Part shown: in pieces, positions 8,144-16,373 of the stretch
Position numbering within the stretch: position 1 is the stretch's first letter
How the letters are laid out: each line of letters opens with the position of its first letter
From: JBEDUK01 sp963781595
GTDB taxonomy: Bacteria; Actinomycetota; UBA4738
Assembly (NCBI GenBank): GCA_963781595.1
Contig: CAWAGG010000006.1
Location: 2,542,001 to 2,606,000, forward strand
Reading direction: 5' to 3'
DNA: 64,000 nucleotides
The notes under the pieces: model-generated
Told to the model about the DNA's origin: nothing
Databases searched by the model: none
The model's input: the letters and a program-made list of their open reading frames with translations, nothing else
Position numbers and translations under genes: made by a program

Positions 8144-9163
8144 TCAGCCTCCCCGCCGGGCCCGTCCGTATCCCGCCAGGGTCTCCGCCGCGGCCTCGCG
8201 CACGCGCTCGGCGAACTCCGGCGGGTCGACGATCTCGGCGTCCCCCCCGAGCCGAAGGACCAGCTTCACGACCCACTCGAGGTCCCGGGTCGGCAACACC
8301 ACGTCGAGGCGGCCGTCGCTTCGCTCCTTCGTCGAGCCGGTGACGTAGTACTCGGCCACCCAGCGCGCGCCGGGGGCGAGCAGCAGGCGTACGGCGACGT
8401 CGCGTTCGGACCGCGAGTAGAGGGGGCGCCCGGCCCCGACGAGTCCGCGCGGCTCGAACGGGACGTCGGTCTCCTCGACCGACCTGATCCGGTCAACGCG
8501 GAAGGTGCGCTCGTCCTCGGACCGGTGGTCCCACGCGACCACGTACCAGTTCCCGATCGCGCTGAACAGCTGCTCCGGGTCGATCTCCCGGGTCGTGAGC
8601 TCGTCGCGCGCCGCGCCGTAGTACTCGATCCGGACCGTCCGCCGTGCATCGACCGCGCGCCGAAGCGTCGCGAGCGAGGCGGCCGCCCCGCCCGGCGAAC
8701 CCACGGCCACGCGCCCGGTCAGCGCCCCGAGCGCCTCGGGACCGAGGCCGTCCTCGATCTTCGCAAGCGCCGACGCGATCGCCTCCGCCTCATCCAGGCC
8801 GGGGGCCCCGACCAGTGCCTTCCCACGCAGGTACAGCGCCATGGCCTCCGAGCGCGTGAGCCTGAGCGGCCGCGAGAAGTACTCGGCCATGCCGATCCAG
8901 ACCCTCCCCTCGTCGATCTCGACGTCGATCAGGTCCCCCGGGCCATAGGGAGGGAGACCGGAGAGGAAGAGCATGTTCAGGTCCTGTGCCAGCTCGGCCT
9001 CCTCGAGCCCGAAGAGCGCACACAGGTCCGTTACCCGGACCCCCGGATGACGCACCACGTAGGGCACGATCGCGAGCACCCTGCGAAGGCGCGACGCCGC
9101 CGTCGCAGGGCCTCGCTCCACGCGGGCTCCGCGAGCTCGCCGCTTCGACGTCGTGCCGGCCAC
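8144..9163 (-). CDS. pafC: WYL-domain transcriptional regulator PafC
   Basis: The 339-residue protein has an N-terminal helix-turn-helix region (VVRHPGVRVTDLCALFGLEE, about residues 35-54), a central WYL domain with GNWYVVAWDH, and a C-terminal WCX extension. PafC works as a pair with PafB as the activator of the LexA-independent DNA-damage response in mycobacteria. WYL domains sense ligands, possibly nucleic acid. It follows pafB with only three bases between stop and start (GTG at 9163), which fits an obligate partner. The gene lies near the Pup-proteasome genes, as in other actinobacteria. Regulator function is from family knowledge; both domains are visible. Confidence 0.92.
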   Translation of the reverse strand: MAGTTSKRRARGARVERGPATAASRLRRVLAIVPYVVRHPGVRVTDLCALFGLEEAELAQDLNMLFLSGLPPYGPGDLIDVEIDEGRVWIGMAEYFSRPLRLTRSEAMALYLRGKALVGAPGLDEAEAIASALAKIEDGLGPEALGALTGRVAVGSPGGAAASLATLRRAVDARRTVRIEYYGAARDELTTREIDPEQLFSAIGNWYVVAWDHRSEDERTFRVDRIRSVEETDVPFEPRGLVGAGRPLYSRSERDVAVRLLLAPGARWVAEYYVTGSTKERSDGRLDVVLPTRDLEWVVKLVLRLGGDAEIVDPPEFAERVREAAAETLAGYGRARRGG

Positions 9164-9166
9164 GCG

Positions 9167-10135
9167 CTACGCGAGCGTCCCGGTCGCCACCAGCGTCTCC
9201 AGCCGGCGGACGACCTCGTCCCGGAGGGCCCTGGGCGAGCGCACCCTCGCGTCCGGCCCGAACGACAGGACCCACGGCGCGAGGCCCTCGGGATCCTCCG
9301 TCGGGATGTCGACCTCGACCCACCCGTCCGGCCCGGCGCGCACGGATCGCGCGCCGCTCGTCGTCGCGACCACGAGCCATGCGAGCTTGTCGGTGAAGGC
9401 CACGCGCGCGACCTTCGACGCGTCCACCCGGCCGTCGCCGAGCGGCCCGGACTCCAGGTGGGTCGCCGCTTCGAACCCGTCGGGGGGCGGGGTCGCCTCG
9501 CCGGCGTCCTCGACCTCCGAGCGGATCCGCGAGAGCCGGTACGAGCGGATGTCGCCCCGAGCGGCGTCGCGGCCGACCACGTACCAGATCCCACTTCGGC
9601 ACAGCAGGGCGTACGGATCGACGTGCCTGATCCCCGCACGACCCTGGACGGGCTTGTACCGGAACCGCATCCGGCGCCGGCCAGCGAGGGCCTCCGCGAC
9701 CATGCCGAGGTGGGGCCCCGAAACGTCGATCCCCGGTGCGGGGCGCCGACCGGCCATCGCCTCCAGCAGGTCCTCGTCCGCGCCGACGGCCAGCTTGCGG
9801 AACGCGTGCTCGGCCTCCGCGTCCTCGCCGGGCGCGTGCGCGGCGACGAACAGCGCCCACAGCTCCTCGTGCGTGAACGCGATCTCCGGCAGGTAGTACT
9901 CCTCCTCGACGATCCGGTAGCCCTTCTCGACCTCCCACGCGTCGGTCGGGACGAGCTCCACGGGGACGCCGATCTCACGCAGGATGTCCTTGTCCCGCTC
10001 GAACATGCGCTTGGCCGAGGCGCTGTCCCCGTGCTGGTACGCCTCGATGCGGTCACGGATCTGGTCGAACGTGAGCGGCCGGCGCGCGGTCAGCATCAGC
10101 GCGGTCAGGTTCACCAGCCGTTCGAGCGGATGCAT
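9167..10135 (-). CDS. pafB: WYL-domain transcriptional regulator PafB
   Basis: The 322-residue protein begins MHPLERLVNLTALMLTAR, a typical PafB start. An HTH segment (RPLTFDQIRDRI) precedes the FERDKDILREIGVPVE linker, a WYL domain (SGIWYVVGRDA around residue 190) and a WCX domain. With PafC it forms the DNA-damage-responsive activator. A longer in-frame reading exists, but the ATG at 10133-10135 matches the family N-terminus and has a TATCAT -10 element exactly seven bases upstream. The transcript is therefore probably leaderless. The gene is divergent from the DUF3866 gene across a 55-base promoter region. Confidence 0.92.
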   Translation of the reverse strand: MHPLERLVNLTALMLTARRPLTFDQIRDRIEAYQHGDSASAKRMFERDKDILREIGVPVELVPTDAWEVEKGYRIVEEEYYLPEIAFTHEELWALFVAAHAPGEDAEAEHAFRKLAVGADEDLLEAMAGRRPAPGIDVSGPHLGMVAEALAGRRRMRFRYKPVQGRAGIRHVDPYALLCRSGIWYVVGRDAARGDIRSYRLSRIRSEVEDAGEATPPPDGFEAATHLESGPLGDGRVDASKVARVAFTDKLAWLVVATTSGARSVRAGPDGWVEVDIPTEDPEGLAPWVLSFGPDARVRSPRALRDEVVRRLETLVATGTLA

Positions 10136-10142
10136 CCCGGCG

Positions 10143-10148
10143 ATGATA
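10143..10148 (-). promoter_or_regulatory. Predicted -10 element of pafBC (leaderless type)
   Basis: TATCAT on the minus strand is separated by seven bases from the pafB ATG, without a ribosome binding site. The 55-base divergent region must also hold the plus-strand promoter; CATGAT at 10177-10182, nine bases before the plus-strand ATG, is a weak candidate. Confidence 0.45.
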
Positions 10149-10190
10149 GTGCCGACGCGCCGGGCGCCGGCCCGGCATGATGGGGCCCAG

Positions 10191-11333
10191 ATGATCAGGA
10201 TCCGCCGCGGTGTCGTCCTGCGCGTGCTCGACGAACGTCCGGGCATCGTCGAGCTGGCGGTCGACGTGGACGGCGACGCCGAGCCGGCCCTCGCGTATCC
10301 GGCGATCGTCGGGCCCGTCGGCCCCGGCGATACGGTGCTGCTGAACACGACCGCGGTCGCGCTCGGCTTGGGCACAGGGGGATGGCACTTCGTGATGGGG
10401 GCCGAGGGTGCCGGATCGGGGGAGGTCCCGCCCGGAGGCCACCTCATGAAGCTTCGCTACACGCCCGAGCAGGTCGCCGTGCACGGCGTCGAGGAACTCG
10501 ACGGGCCGCACGGAGCGGCGATGGCGCAGGCCGGGTCCCTCGAACACACCCCCGTCGTCTGGATCGCCTTGCACTCGATGCTGGGGCCCGTGGTCGCCGG
10601 CGCGGTCGCCGCCGGAGCCCGGTCGGTCGCGTACGTCATGACCGACGGTGCGGCGCTCCCCGCGCCGTTCTCGCGGCTCGCGCGGCGGCTCCGAGACCGC
10701 GGCCTGCTCGGTGACGTCGTTTCCTGCGGTCAGGCGTTCGGCGGCGATCTCGAGGCGGTGAACGCGTTCTCCGGCCTCCTCGCCGCGCGCCACGTCTCAC
10801 GAGCCGACGTCATCGTGATCGGTGACGGCCCGGGGAACACCGGCACCAGGACGAGGTGGGGCGCGTCGAACGTCTGGTCGGCGATGTCGATCAACGGCGC
10901 CGCGATCCTCGACGGGGAACCGATCGCCGCCCTGCGCGTGAGCTTCGCCGACCCTCGGCCCCAGCATCGGGGCGTCTCGCACCACTCGCTGACGGTCCTC
11001 GAACGCGTCGCCCTGTCATCCATCCATGTCGCCGTGCCCGCGCTCGACGACGACGTGCAGCGACGGACCGTCTGGGACGCCCTGCGGGACGCGCGCATCG
11101 AGGAGCGTCATCGGATCGTCGAGGCCAACGGCCGCCCGGCGCTCGATTTGCTCGACGAGCGCGGGATCGAGCAACGCTCGATGGGTCGGGGCCCCGCCGA
11201 CGATCCTGCGTTCTTCCTCGCCGCAGGGGCGGCCGGCATCCTGGCTGGGCGGATGGCCGAAGGCAACCGCACCTGGGCATCGGCGGCAGACGGGCCGACC
11301 GGGCAGGGGGAGGGTCCGTCCTCGGGTCCGTGA
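10191..11333 (+). CDS. DUF3866 family protein
   Basis: The 380-residue product belongs to the uncharacterised actinobacterial DUF3866 family by overall sequence: MIRIRRGVVLRVLDERPGI at the start, TTAVALGLGTGGWHFV around residue 50, and glycine-rich GDGPGNTGTRTRWG around residue 205. No catalytic motif from a named enzyme family is evident, and there is no signal peptide. The ATG at 10191 fits the family start; a longer in-frame reading would run through pafB. It sits between pafB and pafA on the opposite strand, an arrangement also found in relatives. Whether it acts in pupylation is unknown. Confidence 0.82.
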   Translation: MIRIRRGVVLRVLDERPGIVELAVDVDGDAEPALAYPAIVGPVGPGDTVLLNTTAVALGLGTGGWHFVMGAEGAGSGEVPPGGHLMKLRYTPEQVAVHGVEELDGPHGAAMAQAGSLEHTPVVWIALHSMLGPVVAGAVAAGARSVAYVMTDGAALPAPFSRLARRLRDRGLLGDVVSCGQAFGGDLEAVNAFSGLLAARHVSRADVIVIGDGPGNTGTRTRWGASNVWSAMSINGAAILDGEPIAALRVSFADPRPQHRGVSHHSLTVLERVALSSIHVAVPALDDDVQRRTVWDALRDARIEERHRIVEANGRPALDLLDERGIEQRSMGRGPADDPAFFLAAGAAGILAGRMAEGNRTWASAADGPTGQGEGPSSGP

Positions 11334-11349
11334 GCGCGCCGACCGACGA

Positions 11350-11363
11350 GCGGGCGAGCCCGC
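11350..11363. terminator. Possible bidirectional hairpin between convergent DUF3866 gene and pafA
   Basis: GCGGGC at 350-355 and GCCCGC at 358-363 (window positions 11350-11363) form a short GC-rich hairpin in the 37-base gap between two convergent genes. There is no T-tract, so termination is only plausible from position. Confidence 0.3.
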
Positions 11364-11370
11364 CGCGCCG

Positions 11371-12732
11371 TCACATGTGGGCGATCAGCTGTTCCACACG
11401 TTCGTCGTGGCTCTTGAACGGGTCCTTGCACAGCACCGTCCGCTGGGCCTGGTCGTTCAGCTTCAGGTGCACCCAGTCGACCGTATAGTCGCGACGCTTC
11501 GCCTTCGCCTGCCGGATGAACTCGCCCCGCAGGCGGGCGCGGGTCGTCTGCGGTGGCTCGCGCATCGCGCGCTGGATGGCCCGGTCGGTCACCACGCGCT
11601 CGACCCGCCCACGCCGCTCCAGCAGGTAGTAGAGGCCGCGCTCGCGGTTCACCTCGTGGTAGGTCAGGTCCATCAGCGCGACCTTCGGATGGGTGAGCGG
11701 GAGATCATGCTTAGCCCGGTACCGGTCGATCAGGGCCATCTTCGCCACCCAGTCGATCTTCGGCTCCAGGCCGTCGAGATCGCCGGAGGCGAGCGCCTCG
11801 ATCGCGTTCCCCCACTCCTCGAGCACCTGCCGCGACAGGGCGTCGCCGTCCCGACGCTCGATGAAACGGACCGCGCGATCGAAGTACTCCCGCTGGATGT
11901 CGACGGCCGACAGCTCCCGGCCGTTCGCCAGCCGAACCTGCTTGGTGCAGCTGACGTCGTGGCTGATCTCGCGGATCGCCCGGATCGGGTTCTCGAGCGA
12001 CAGGTCGCGCATCACGGTGTTCTCCTCGATCATCCGCACGACCAGGTCGGTGACGGCTACCTTCAGATAGGTGGTGAACTCGTTCATGTTCGAATCGCCG
12101 ACGATCACGTGGAGGCGCCGGAACCGCTCGGCGTCGGCGTGCGGCTCGTCGCGCGTGTTGATGATCGGGCGCGAGCGCGTCGTCGCCGACGAGACGCCCT
12201 CCCAGATGTGCTCCGCCCGCTGACTGATGCAGAACTGCGCGCCGCGCGGCCCGTGCAGCACCTTGCCCGCGCCGCAGAAGATCTGCCGCGTCACGAAGAA
12301 GGGGATCAACATGTCCGCCATCCGCGCGAACTCGCCCTGGCGCGCCACGAGGTAGTTCTCGTGGCAGCCGTAGGAGTTGCCCGCCGAGTCGGTGTTGTTC
12401 TTGAACAGGTAGACGTCGCCGGAGATCCCCTCCTCGTGGAGGCGGACCTCGGCCGCCGCGAGCAGGGCCTCGAGGATCCGCTCCCCCGCCTTGTCGTGCG
12501 CGACCAGGTCGGCGACCTGGTCGCACTCCGGAGTGGCGTACTCCGGGTGCGATCCGACGTCGAGGTACAGGCGCGCGCCGTTCTCGAGGAACACGTTCGA
12601 CGAACGACCCCAGTGGACGACCCGGCGGAACAGGTACCTGGCGACCTCGTCGGGCGACAGTCGCCGCTGCCCGCGGAACGTGCACGTCACGCCGTACTCG
12701 TTCTCCAGGCCGAAGATGCGGCGCTCCACCAC
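11371..12732 (-). CDS. pafA: Pup-protein ligase PafA
   Basis: PafA joins the C-terminal glutamate of Pup to substrate lysines, using ATP to form a gamma-glutamyl phosphate. The 453-residue product starts MVERRIFGLENEYGVTCTF. The GLENEYG motif (residues 8-14) belongs to the glutamine-synthetase-like active site shared with Dop. Further conserved stretches include NGARLYLDVGSHPEYATPE, NSYGCHENYL, INTRDEPHAD and HVIVGDSNMNE. Length is normal. Two adjacent GTG codons (12732 and 12729) can start it. A TAGACT -10 at 12736-12741 and the lack of a ribosome binding site suggest leaderless initiation, perhaps at the second GTG. It is transcribed separately from prcBA because a plus-strand gene intervenes. 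Confidence 0.97.
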   Translation of the reverse strand: MVERRIFGLENEYGVTCTFRGQRRLSPDEVARYLFRRVVHWGRSSNVFLENGARLYLDVGSHPEYATPECDQVADLVAHDKAGERILEALLAAAEVRLHEEGISGDVYLFKNNTDSAGNSYGCHENYLVARQGEFARMADMLIPFFVTRQIFCGAGKVLHGPRGAQFCISQRAEHIWEGVSSATTRSRPIINTRDEPHADAERFRRLHVIVGDSNMNEFTTYLKVAVTDLVVRMIEENTVMRDLSLENPIRAIREISHDVSCTKQVRLANGRELSAVDIQREYFDRAVRFIERRDGDALSRQVLEEWGNAIEALASGDLDGLEPKIDWVAKMALIDRYRAKHDLPLTHPKVALMDLTYHEVNRERGLYYLLERRGRVERVVTDRAIQRAMREPPQTTRARLRGEFIRQAKAKRRDYTVDWVHLKLNDQAQRTVLCKDPFKSHDERVEQLIAHM

Positions 12733-12735
12733 CCG

Positions 12736-12741
12736 AGTCTA
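12736..12741 (-). promoter_or_regulatory. Predicted -10 element of pafA (leaderless type)
   Basis: TAGACT on the minus strand ends three bases before the first and six before the second of two tandem GTG start codons. It lies in the 66-base divergent gap between pafA and the LOG-family gene. No ribosome binding site is visible. Confidence 0.4.
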
Positions 12742-12798
12742 TCCGCGGTTGCCGAACAGCCTGGCAGCCACGACACTGCCGGGCGTGATGTCCGCGTG

Positions 12799-13536
12799 AT
12801 GTCCGAACGATCGCCCGACGCCGCCATGGACCGCCGGATCCTCGCCACGCACGACGGCGAGGTCGAACGGCACGTCCAGATGATCGCGCACGAGTTCCGC
12901 ATGGGGTTCGAGGCGGTCGCCGCGCTCGACCGCCCGGCGGTCACGATCTTCGGCTCCGCCCGCGTGGGCGAAGCCGACCCCTCGTATCGGGCGGCGGTTC
13001 GAACCGGGGCCCTATTCGCCCACGAGCGGTTCGCGGTCGTCACCGGCGGCGGCCCCGGGATCATGGAGGCGGCGAACCGCGGCGCACAGGAGGCGGGAGG
13101 GCTCTCGGTCGGCTTCAACATCGAGCTGCCGAACGAACAGGCGCCGAACGACTACCTCGACGTGTCCCTGACGTTCCGGCACTTCTACGCGCGCAAGACG
13201 ATGTTCGTGAAGGCCGCGGAGGCGTTCGTCGTGTTCCCCGGGGGGTTCGGCACGCTCGACGAGCTGTTCGAGTCGCTCACGCTGATCCAGACCGGGAAGG
13301 TCGAACACTTCCCGGTGGTGCTGTTCGGGCGGGCGCACTGGATGGGCCTGCTCGCGTGGATCGACGGTCGCGTGCGGTCCGAGGGCCTTATCCGGCCCGA
13401 CGACCTCGACCTGCTGACGATCGCGGACTCGGCGGAGGAGGCGGTCCGATGGGTCGTCGACTGCTACCGGGCGAACCGTCCCGGGGCGGCGCGCGTCAGC
13501 CAGAGCCGCCCTTCGGCGGGGTCAGCATCGACGTGA
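12799..13536 (+). CDS. LOG family protein (TIGR00730-type Rossmann fold)
   Basis: The 245-residue protein has the LOG/lysine-decarboxylase-like Rossmann fold: VTIFGSAR near residue 47, VVTGGGPGIMEAANRGA around residues 79-95, the family signature PGGFGTLDELFE around residue 150, and RKTMFVKAAEAFVVFPGG. Members hydrolyse cytokinin or nucleoside 5'-monophosphates to the free base and ribose 5-phosphate. The ATG at 12799 is preferred over longer readings that cross pafA. The gene is convergent with prcA and its last 41 bases overlap the prcA 3' end on the other strand. In Mycobacterium a LOG protein (Rv1205) is a proteasome substrate; here the gene lies physically inside the Pup locus. Confidence 0.9.
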   Translation: MSERSPDAAMDRRILATHDGEVERHVQMIAHEFRMGFEAVAALDRPAVTIFGSARVGEADPSYRAAVRTGALFAHERFAVVTGGGPGIMEAANRGAQEAGGLSVGFNIELPNEQAPNDYLDVSLTFRHFYARKTMFVKAAEAFVVFPGGFGTLDELFESLTLIQTGKVEHFPVVLFGRAHWMGLLAWIDGRVRSEGLIRPDDLDLLTIADSAEEAVRWVVDCYRANRPGAARVSQSRPSAGSAST

Positions 13537-14197
13537 CGTCCTCCTCCGCGAGCCGCCGGAACTTGCGCCGGGCGCGGGTCCGATCCAGCACGGCGACCTC
13601 GAGGCGGTCCGCCTGGAAGGTCTTCTCCTCGACCGCCGACAGGGCGTCGACGGCGACCCGGGCGGCCCGATCCAGCCCGAGGCCCATCTCGAAGGCCTCC
13701 TCCAGCTTCGTCGTCAGCTCCTCGGAACGACCCCCCATCGCGACGTAGCCTTGCTCGTCCGTGACGCTCCCATCGAACAGGATGTGGAAGAGCGCGTTCT
13801 CCGCCGGCGCCGCGCCGACCTGCGCGACGAGGATCTCGACCTCGTAGGGCTTCATCTGGGTCGTGAAGATGGTCGACAGCGCCTGCGAGTACGCGTTCGC
13901 GAGGTTCTTCGCCGTCACGTCCTCCCGGGCGTACGTGTACCCCCGCACGTCGGCGAGCCGGATCCCGCCGATCCGGAGCTCCTCGAACTCGCTGTACTTG
14001 CCGACCCCGGCGAAACCGATCCGGTCGTAGATCTCGCTGATCTTGTGCAGCGTGGCCGAGGGATTCTCCGCGACGAAGGCGATGCCGTCGACGTACTCGA
14101 GCGCGATCACGGACTTGCCGCGCGCGATCCCCTTGCGCGCGTACTCGGACCGGTCCTTGATCAGCTGCTCGGGCGGGACGTACGGCGTGAAGCCCAT
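13496..14197 (-). CDS. prcA: Proteasome alpha subunit
   Basis: PrcA forms the outer rings of the 20S core and gates substrate entry. The 233-residue sequence starts MGFTPYVPPEQLIKDRSEYA and has the alpha-subunit body with ARGKSVIALEYVDGIAFVAE, KISEIYDRIGFAGVGKYSEF, and a TTQMKPYEVEILVAQVG strand. It has no catalytic threonine, as expected. The start ATG directly abuts the prcB stop (TAG then ATG), so the two are co-translated. The extreme C-terminus overlaps the convergent LOG-family gene by 41 bases. Length and sequence are typical of actinobacterial PrcA. Confidence 0.97.
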   Translation of the reverse strand: MGFTPYVPPEQLIKDRSEYARKGIARGKSVIALEYVDGIAFVAENPSATLHKISEIYDRIGFAGVGKYSEFEELRIGGIRLADVRGYTYAREDVTAKNLANAYSQALSTIFTTQMKPYEVEILVAQVGAAPAENALFHILFDGSVTDEQGYVAMGGRSEELTTKLEEAFEMGLGLDRAARVAVDALSAVEEKTFQADRLEVAVLDRTRARRKFRRLAEEDVTSMLTPPKGGSG

Positions 14198-15085
14198 CTA
14201 GGCCTCGCTTCCGCCGTCATCGCTCGCGCCGGACGCGCCCGGCACGTCGTGGGTCTCGCGCGCCGGGCTCGACGCCACCCAATGCGACGTCTCGGCCGAG
14301 GCCTCGAGGATCGACTCGAACGCCCCGCGGATCTCGTCGTCGGCCACGACCTCGATGCCCGCCGCCGTCACCACCTTCACGCTCGGGTACAGGCCCATGC
14401 GCACGTTCGGCCCGCCGGTCGCGACGTCCTCCTGGGACGCGTCGAACAACGCCTCGACCACGGCGGCCACGGCGGCGGATCGGTCCATACCGGGCTGCCA
14501 CCGCTTCTTCAGCGTGCCCCGAGCGAAGAGCCCGCCGGAGCCGGTGGCGTGATAGTCCGCTTCCTCCCACCGTCCGCCGGTCACGTCGTAGCGGAAGATC
14601 CGGCCCTCACCCGACTGCGTGTCGAACCCCGCGAACAGCGGAACCACGACGAGACCCTGCATCGCCTGGGGGAGGTTCGAACGGATCATCTGGCCCAGCC
14701 GGTTCGCCTTGCCCTCGAGCGACAGGTGGTCGCCTTCGACCTTCTCGTAGTGCTCGACCTCGGTCTGGAACAGCCGCACGATCTCGGTCGCCTGTCCGGC
14801 AGCCCCGGCGATGGCGACGGTGGCGTACTCGTCGACCGGGAAGACCTTCTCGATCCGCTCGTCGGCGATCTGGAAGCCCTCGACCGCCCGACGGTCCCCC
14901 GCCATGACGACGCCGTCCGCGAAGCGGAGCGCCAGGACGGTCGTGCCGTGCGGGACGCTCAGGTCCGCCGGCCGGTCGCCGCCGGCATCCGGAGTCGCGG
15001 TTGGCGCGACGGCCCGCAGGACGTCCAGGAAGCTCGACGTGGGTCCGAGGCCGCGTCCAGGGAGCCCCGCGGGGGCGTCGCTCAC
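14198..15085 (-). CDS. prcB: Proteasome beta subunit precursor
   Basis: PrcB carries the proteolytic sites of the 20S core. The 295-residue precursor has a propeptide of 47 residues ending in VPHG; autocleavage before TTVLALRFADG leaves Thr48 as the N-terminal nucleophile. The expected Asp and Lys partners lie in VMAGDRRAVEG, and IAGAAGQATEIVRLF follows. The GTG start at 15083-15085 overlaps the pup stop by four bases (GTGA), which removes a longer reading that runs through pup in another frame. Together with prcA it forms a pup-prcB-prcA unit. Confidence 0.97.
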   Translation of the reverse strand: MSDAPAGLPGRGLGPTSSFLDVLRAVAPTATPDAGGDRPADLSVPHGTTVLALRFADGVVMAGDRRAVEGFQIADERIEKVFPVDEYATVAIAGAAGQATEIVRLFQTEVEHYEKVEGDHLSLEGKANRLGQMIRSNLPQAMQGLVVVPLFAGFDTQSGEGRIFRYDVTGGRWEEADYHATGSGGLFARGTLKKRWQPGMDRSAAVAAVVEALFDASQEDVATGGPNVRMGLYPSVKVVTAAGIEVVADDEIRGAFESILEASAETSHWVASSPARETHDVPGASGASDDGGSEA

Positions 15086-15276
15086 TGCCCGCCCTTCTGC
15101 ACGTAGGACTTCACGAACTCCTCGGCGTTCTGTTCGAGGACGGAGTCGATCTCGTCGATGATCTCGTCCATCTCGTCCTTGAGCTCCTGACCCTTGGCCG
15201 TGGTGTCGGCCTGTTCCTCGGCCTGGCCACCGCCCTCGCGCTTCTGGGTCCGCTTCTGCTCCTGCTCCTGTGGCAC
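15082..15276 (-). CDS. pup: Prokaryotic ubiquitin-like protein Pup
   Basis: Pup is the 64-residue disordered tag attached to proteins destined for the proteasome. The sequence starts MPQEQEQKRTQKREGGG, is rich in Glu, Gln and Asp, and holds the helical Mpa-binding part around KGQELKDEMDEIIDEIDSVL. It ends EEFVKSYVQKGGQ. The C-terminal Gly-Gly-Gln means Dop must first deamidate Gln64 to Glu before PafA can use it. The start is GTG at 15274-15276, with GGAGGAG eleven bases upstream. It overlaps prcB by four bases. Confidence 0.98.
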   Translation of the reverse strand: MPQEQEQKRTQKREGGGQAEEQADTTAKGQELKDEMDEIIDEIDSVLEQNAEEFVKSYVQKGGQ

Positions 15277-15287
15277 TCGCCGTCACG

Positions 15288-15324
15288 CTCCTCCGTAGTG
15301 GCTATTCCTTCCGGGAACATTCTA
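15288..15324 (-). promoter_or_regulatory. Predicted promoter and ribosome binding site of pup-prcB-prcA
   Basis: TAGAAT on the minus strand at 15319-15324 is a good -10 hexamer. The implied leader of about 36 bases contains GGAGGAG at 15288-15294, eleven bases before the pup GTG. I see no clear -35 element. Unlike pafA and pafB, this transcript would carry a normal leader. Confidence 0.5.
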
Positions 15325-15531
15325 GGGAGTGTCTGGCCATGCCACGCCTCGTCCTCGTCCTCGTCGCTCCAGAGTCACTCGCACAGGTTCTGAACCAGCT
15401 GCCCGCCGATCGTGGCGTTCCAGCGTGAGTAGCGAGAAGCGCGGACCATCGCCCAGCTTGAAAGGAAGAACCAGGCGCTCAGCAGCACTCTTCTCCCACG
15501 AACTCAACTCGCCCTCGGCCTTCCGGCCCAC
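15322..15531 (-). CDS. Possible small protein upstream of pup (69 residues), unknown
   Basis: A reading frame from GTG at 15529-15531 encodes about 69 residues, starting MGRKAEGELSSWEKSAAERL and ending in an Arg/Gly-rich segment. A good ribosome binding site (AGGAGGTG on the minus strand) lies about eight to ten bases upstream. No family is recognised. Its TAG stop falls inside the predicted -10 element of pup. The codon use is less GC-rich than the proteasome genes, like the rest of the inserted segment. A chance ORF is possible. Confidence 0.35.
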   Translation of the reverse strand: MGRKAEGELSSWEKSAAERLVLPFKLGDGPRFSLLTLERHDRRAAGSEPVRVTLERRGRGRGVAWPDTP

Positions 15532-15751
15532 GTGCCACCCACCTCCTGTACCGGCCGCGCCACTGCTTGTCCAGCAATCCCATCGGACCGCCTGATGTGT
15601 CGGTCTAGCGCAGCCCGGTGCGGTGGAGCTCCAAGGACTCCAGCCCAGCTTCATCGTTGCGGTGAACGCCCGGCCGGCATTCGGCCGCGAGTCTGCTGGC
15701 TTCAACCGAAGGCATTGGCGCCTCGAGCCAGACGCTTGGCCCAAAGCGCGG
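15532..15751. other. 220-base spacer in the lower-GC insert, no gene recognised
   Basis: Between the small candidate ORF and the lipoprotein stop there is lower-GC sequence. Plus- and minus-strand frames through it are open but show no family, start-site support or composition that argues for a gene. No tRNA or transposase remnant is visible. Confidence 0.5.
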
Positions 15752-16363
15752 CTAGATTTGGTTGGCTGCGTCGACGGCGAGTTCCCGCGTGAATACGCTG
15801 GCTGGCCCGTTGAGGATGATCTGAACGGATCCATCGATCCACGTCAGGCCCGTAACACCGGTGCTTTGTGCGCTAACTACCAGCGCCTGCTGATCCCCTT
15901 GTATTTGGACGATCGCGGGATCGCCATCGCAGGGAACCTCCTGGCACGCCTTGATCTGATCCGCGAAACTCGCGGCCGTTGGCGAGGGGTTCTGCTCGGT
16001 CAGCCAGAACGTTCCATAGGTCGGGTCGTCGTACACCAACGCCATGATGGCGCCGTAGCCCGATATCTCCTTTGGATCGTCAACGTACACCGCGACCGGG
16101 GCGCCTAAGCCTGCTGGGCTGACAACACGAAAGGTAACGTACTGGGCGGCGTCCTCAATGCTGTCCACAGCGATGCCATGGGTCAGCGGATGAGCCCAGT
16201 CGATGGAACCGCTAGGTGCCGGCGACGTGTCGGTCCGCGCGCCTCCATTCGTCGACCGTGAGCCGGCCTGAGCGCAAGCGCTTAGAGTGACAAGCGCAAT
16301 AGCAAACGCCGTGGCGGTTGAGCCCCGACCAGGGCGCCCCTTCATCCTCAGACGCTCATGCAT
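15752..16363 (-). CDS. Putative lipoprotein of unknown function
   Basis: The 203-residue product has a lipoprotein signal peptide: a basic start (MHERLRMKGRPGR), a hydrophobic stretch (TATAFAIALV) and the lipobox LSAC at about residues 27-30. The mature protein would be anchored by a diacylated cysteine on the outer face of the membrane. The body has a FRVVSPAGLGAPVAVYVDD strand and a single Cys pair (KACQEVPCDG). No family is recognised. Codon use and GC content are clearly lower than in the flanking proteasome genes. An internal ATG (MKGRPGR) six codons later is an alternative start. It is separated from the next gene by only ten bases. Confidence 0.75.
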   Translation of the reverse strand: MHERLRMKGRPGRGSTATAFAIALVTLSACAQAGSRSTNGGARTDTSPAPSGSIDWAHPLTHGIAVDSIEDAAQYVTFRVVSPAGLGAPVAVYVDDPKEISGYGAIMALVYDDPTYGTFWLTEQNPSPTAASFADQIKACQEVPCDGDPAIVQIQGDQQALVVSAQSTGVTGLTWIDGSVQIILNGPASVFTRELAVDAANQI

Positions 16364-16373
16364 CGCCTCGCCC

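Noticed and set aside
15623..16108. Plus-strand frame of about 160 codons overlapping the lipoprotein gene
   Set aside because: No recognisable family or ribosome binding site; the opposite strand carries a clear lipobox protein.
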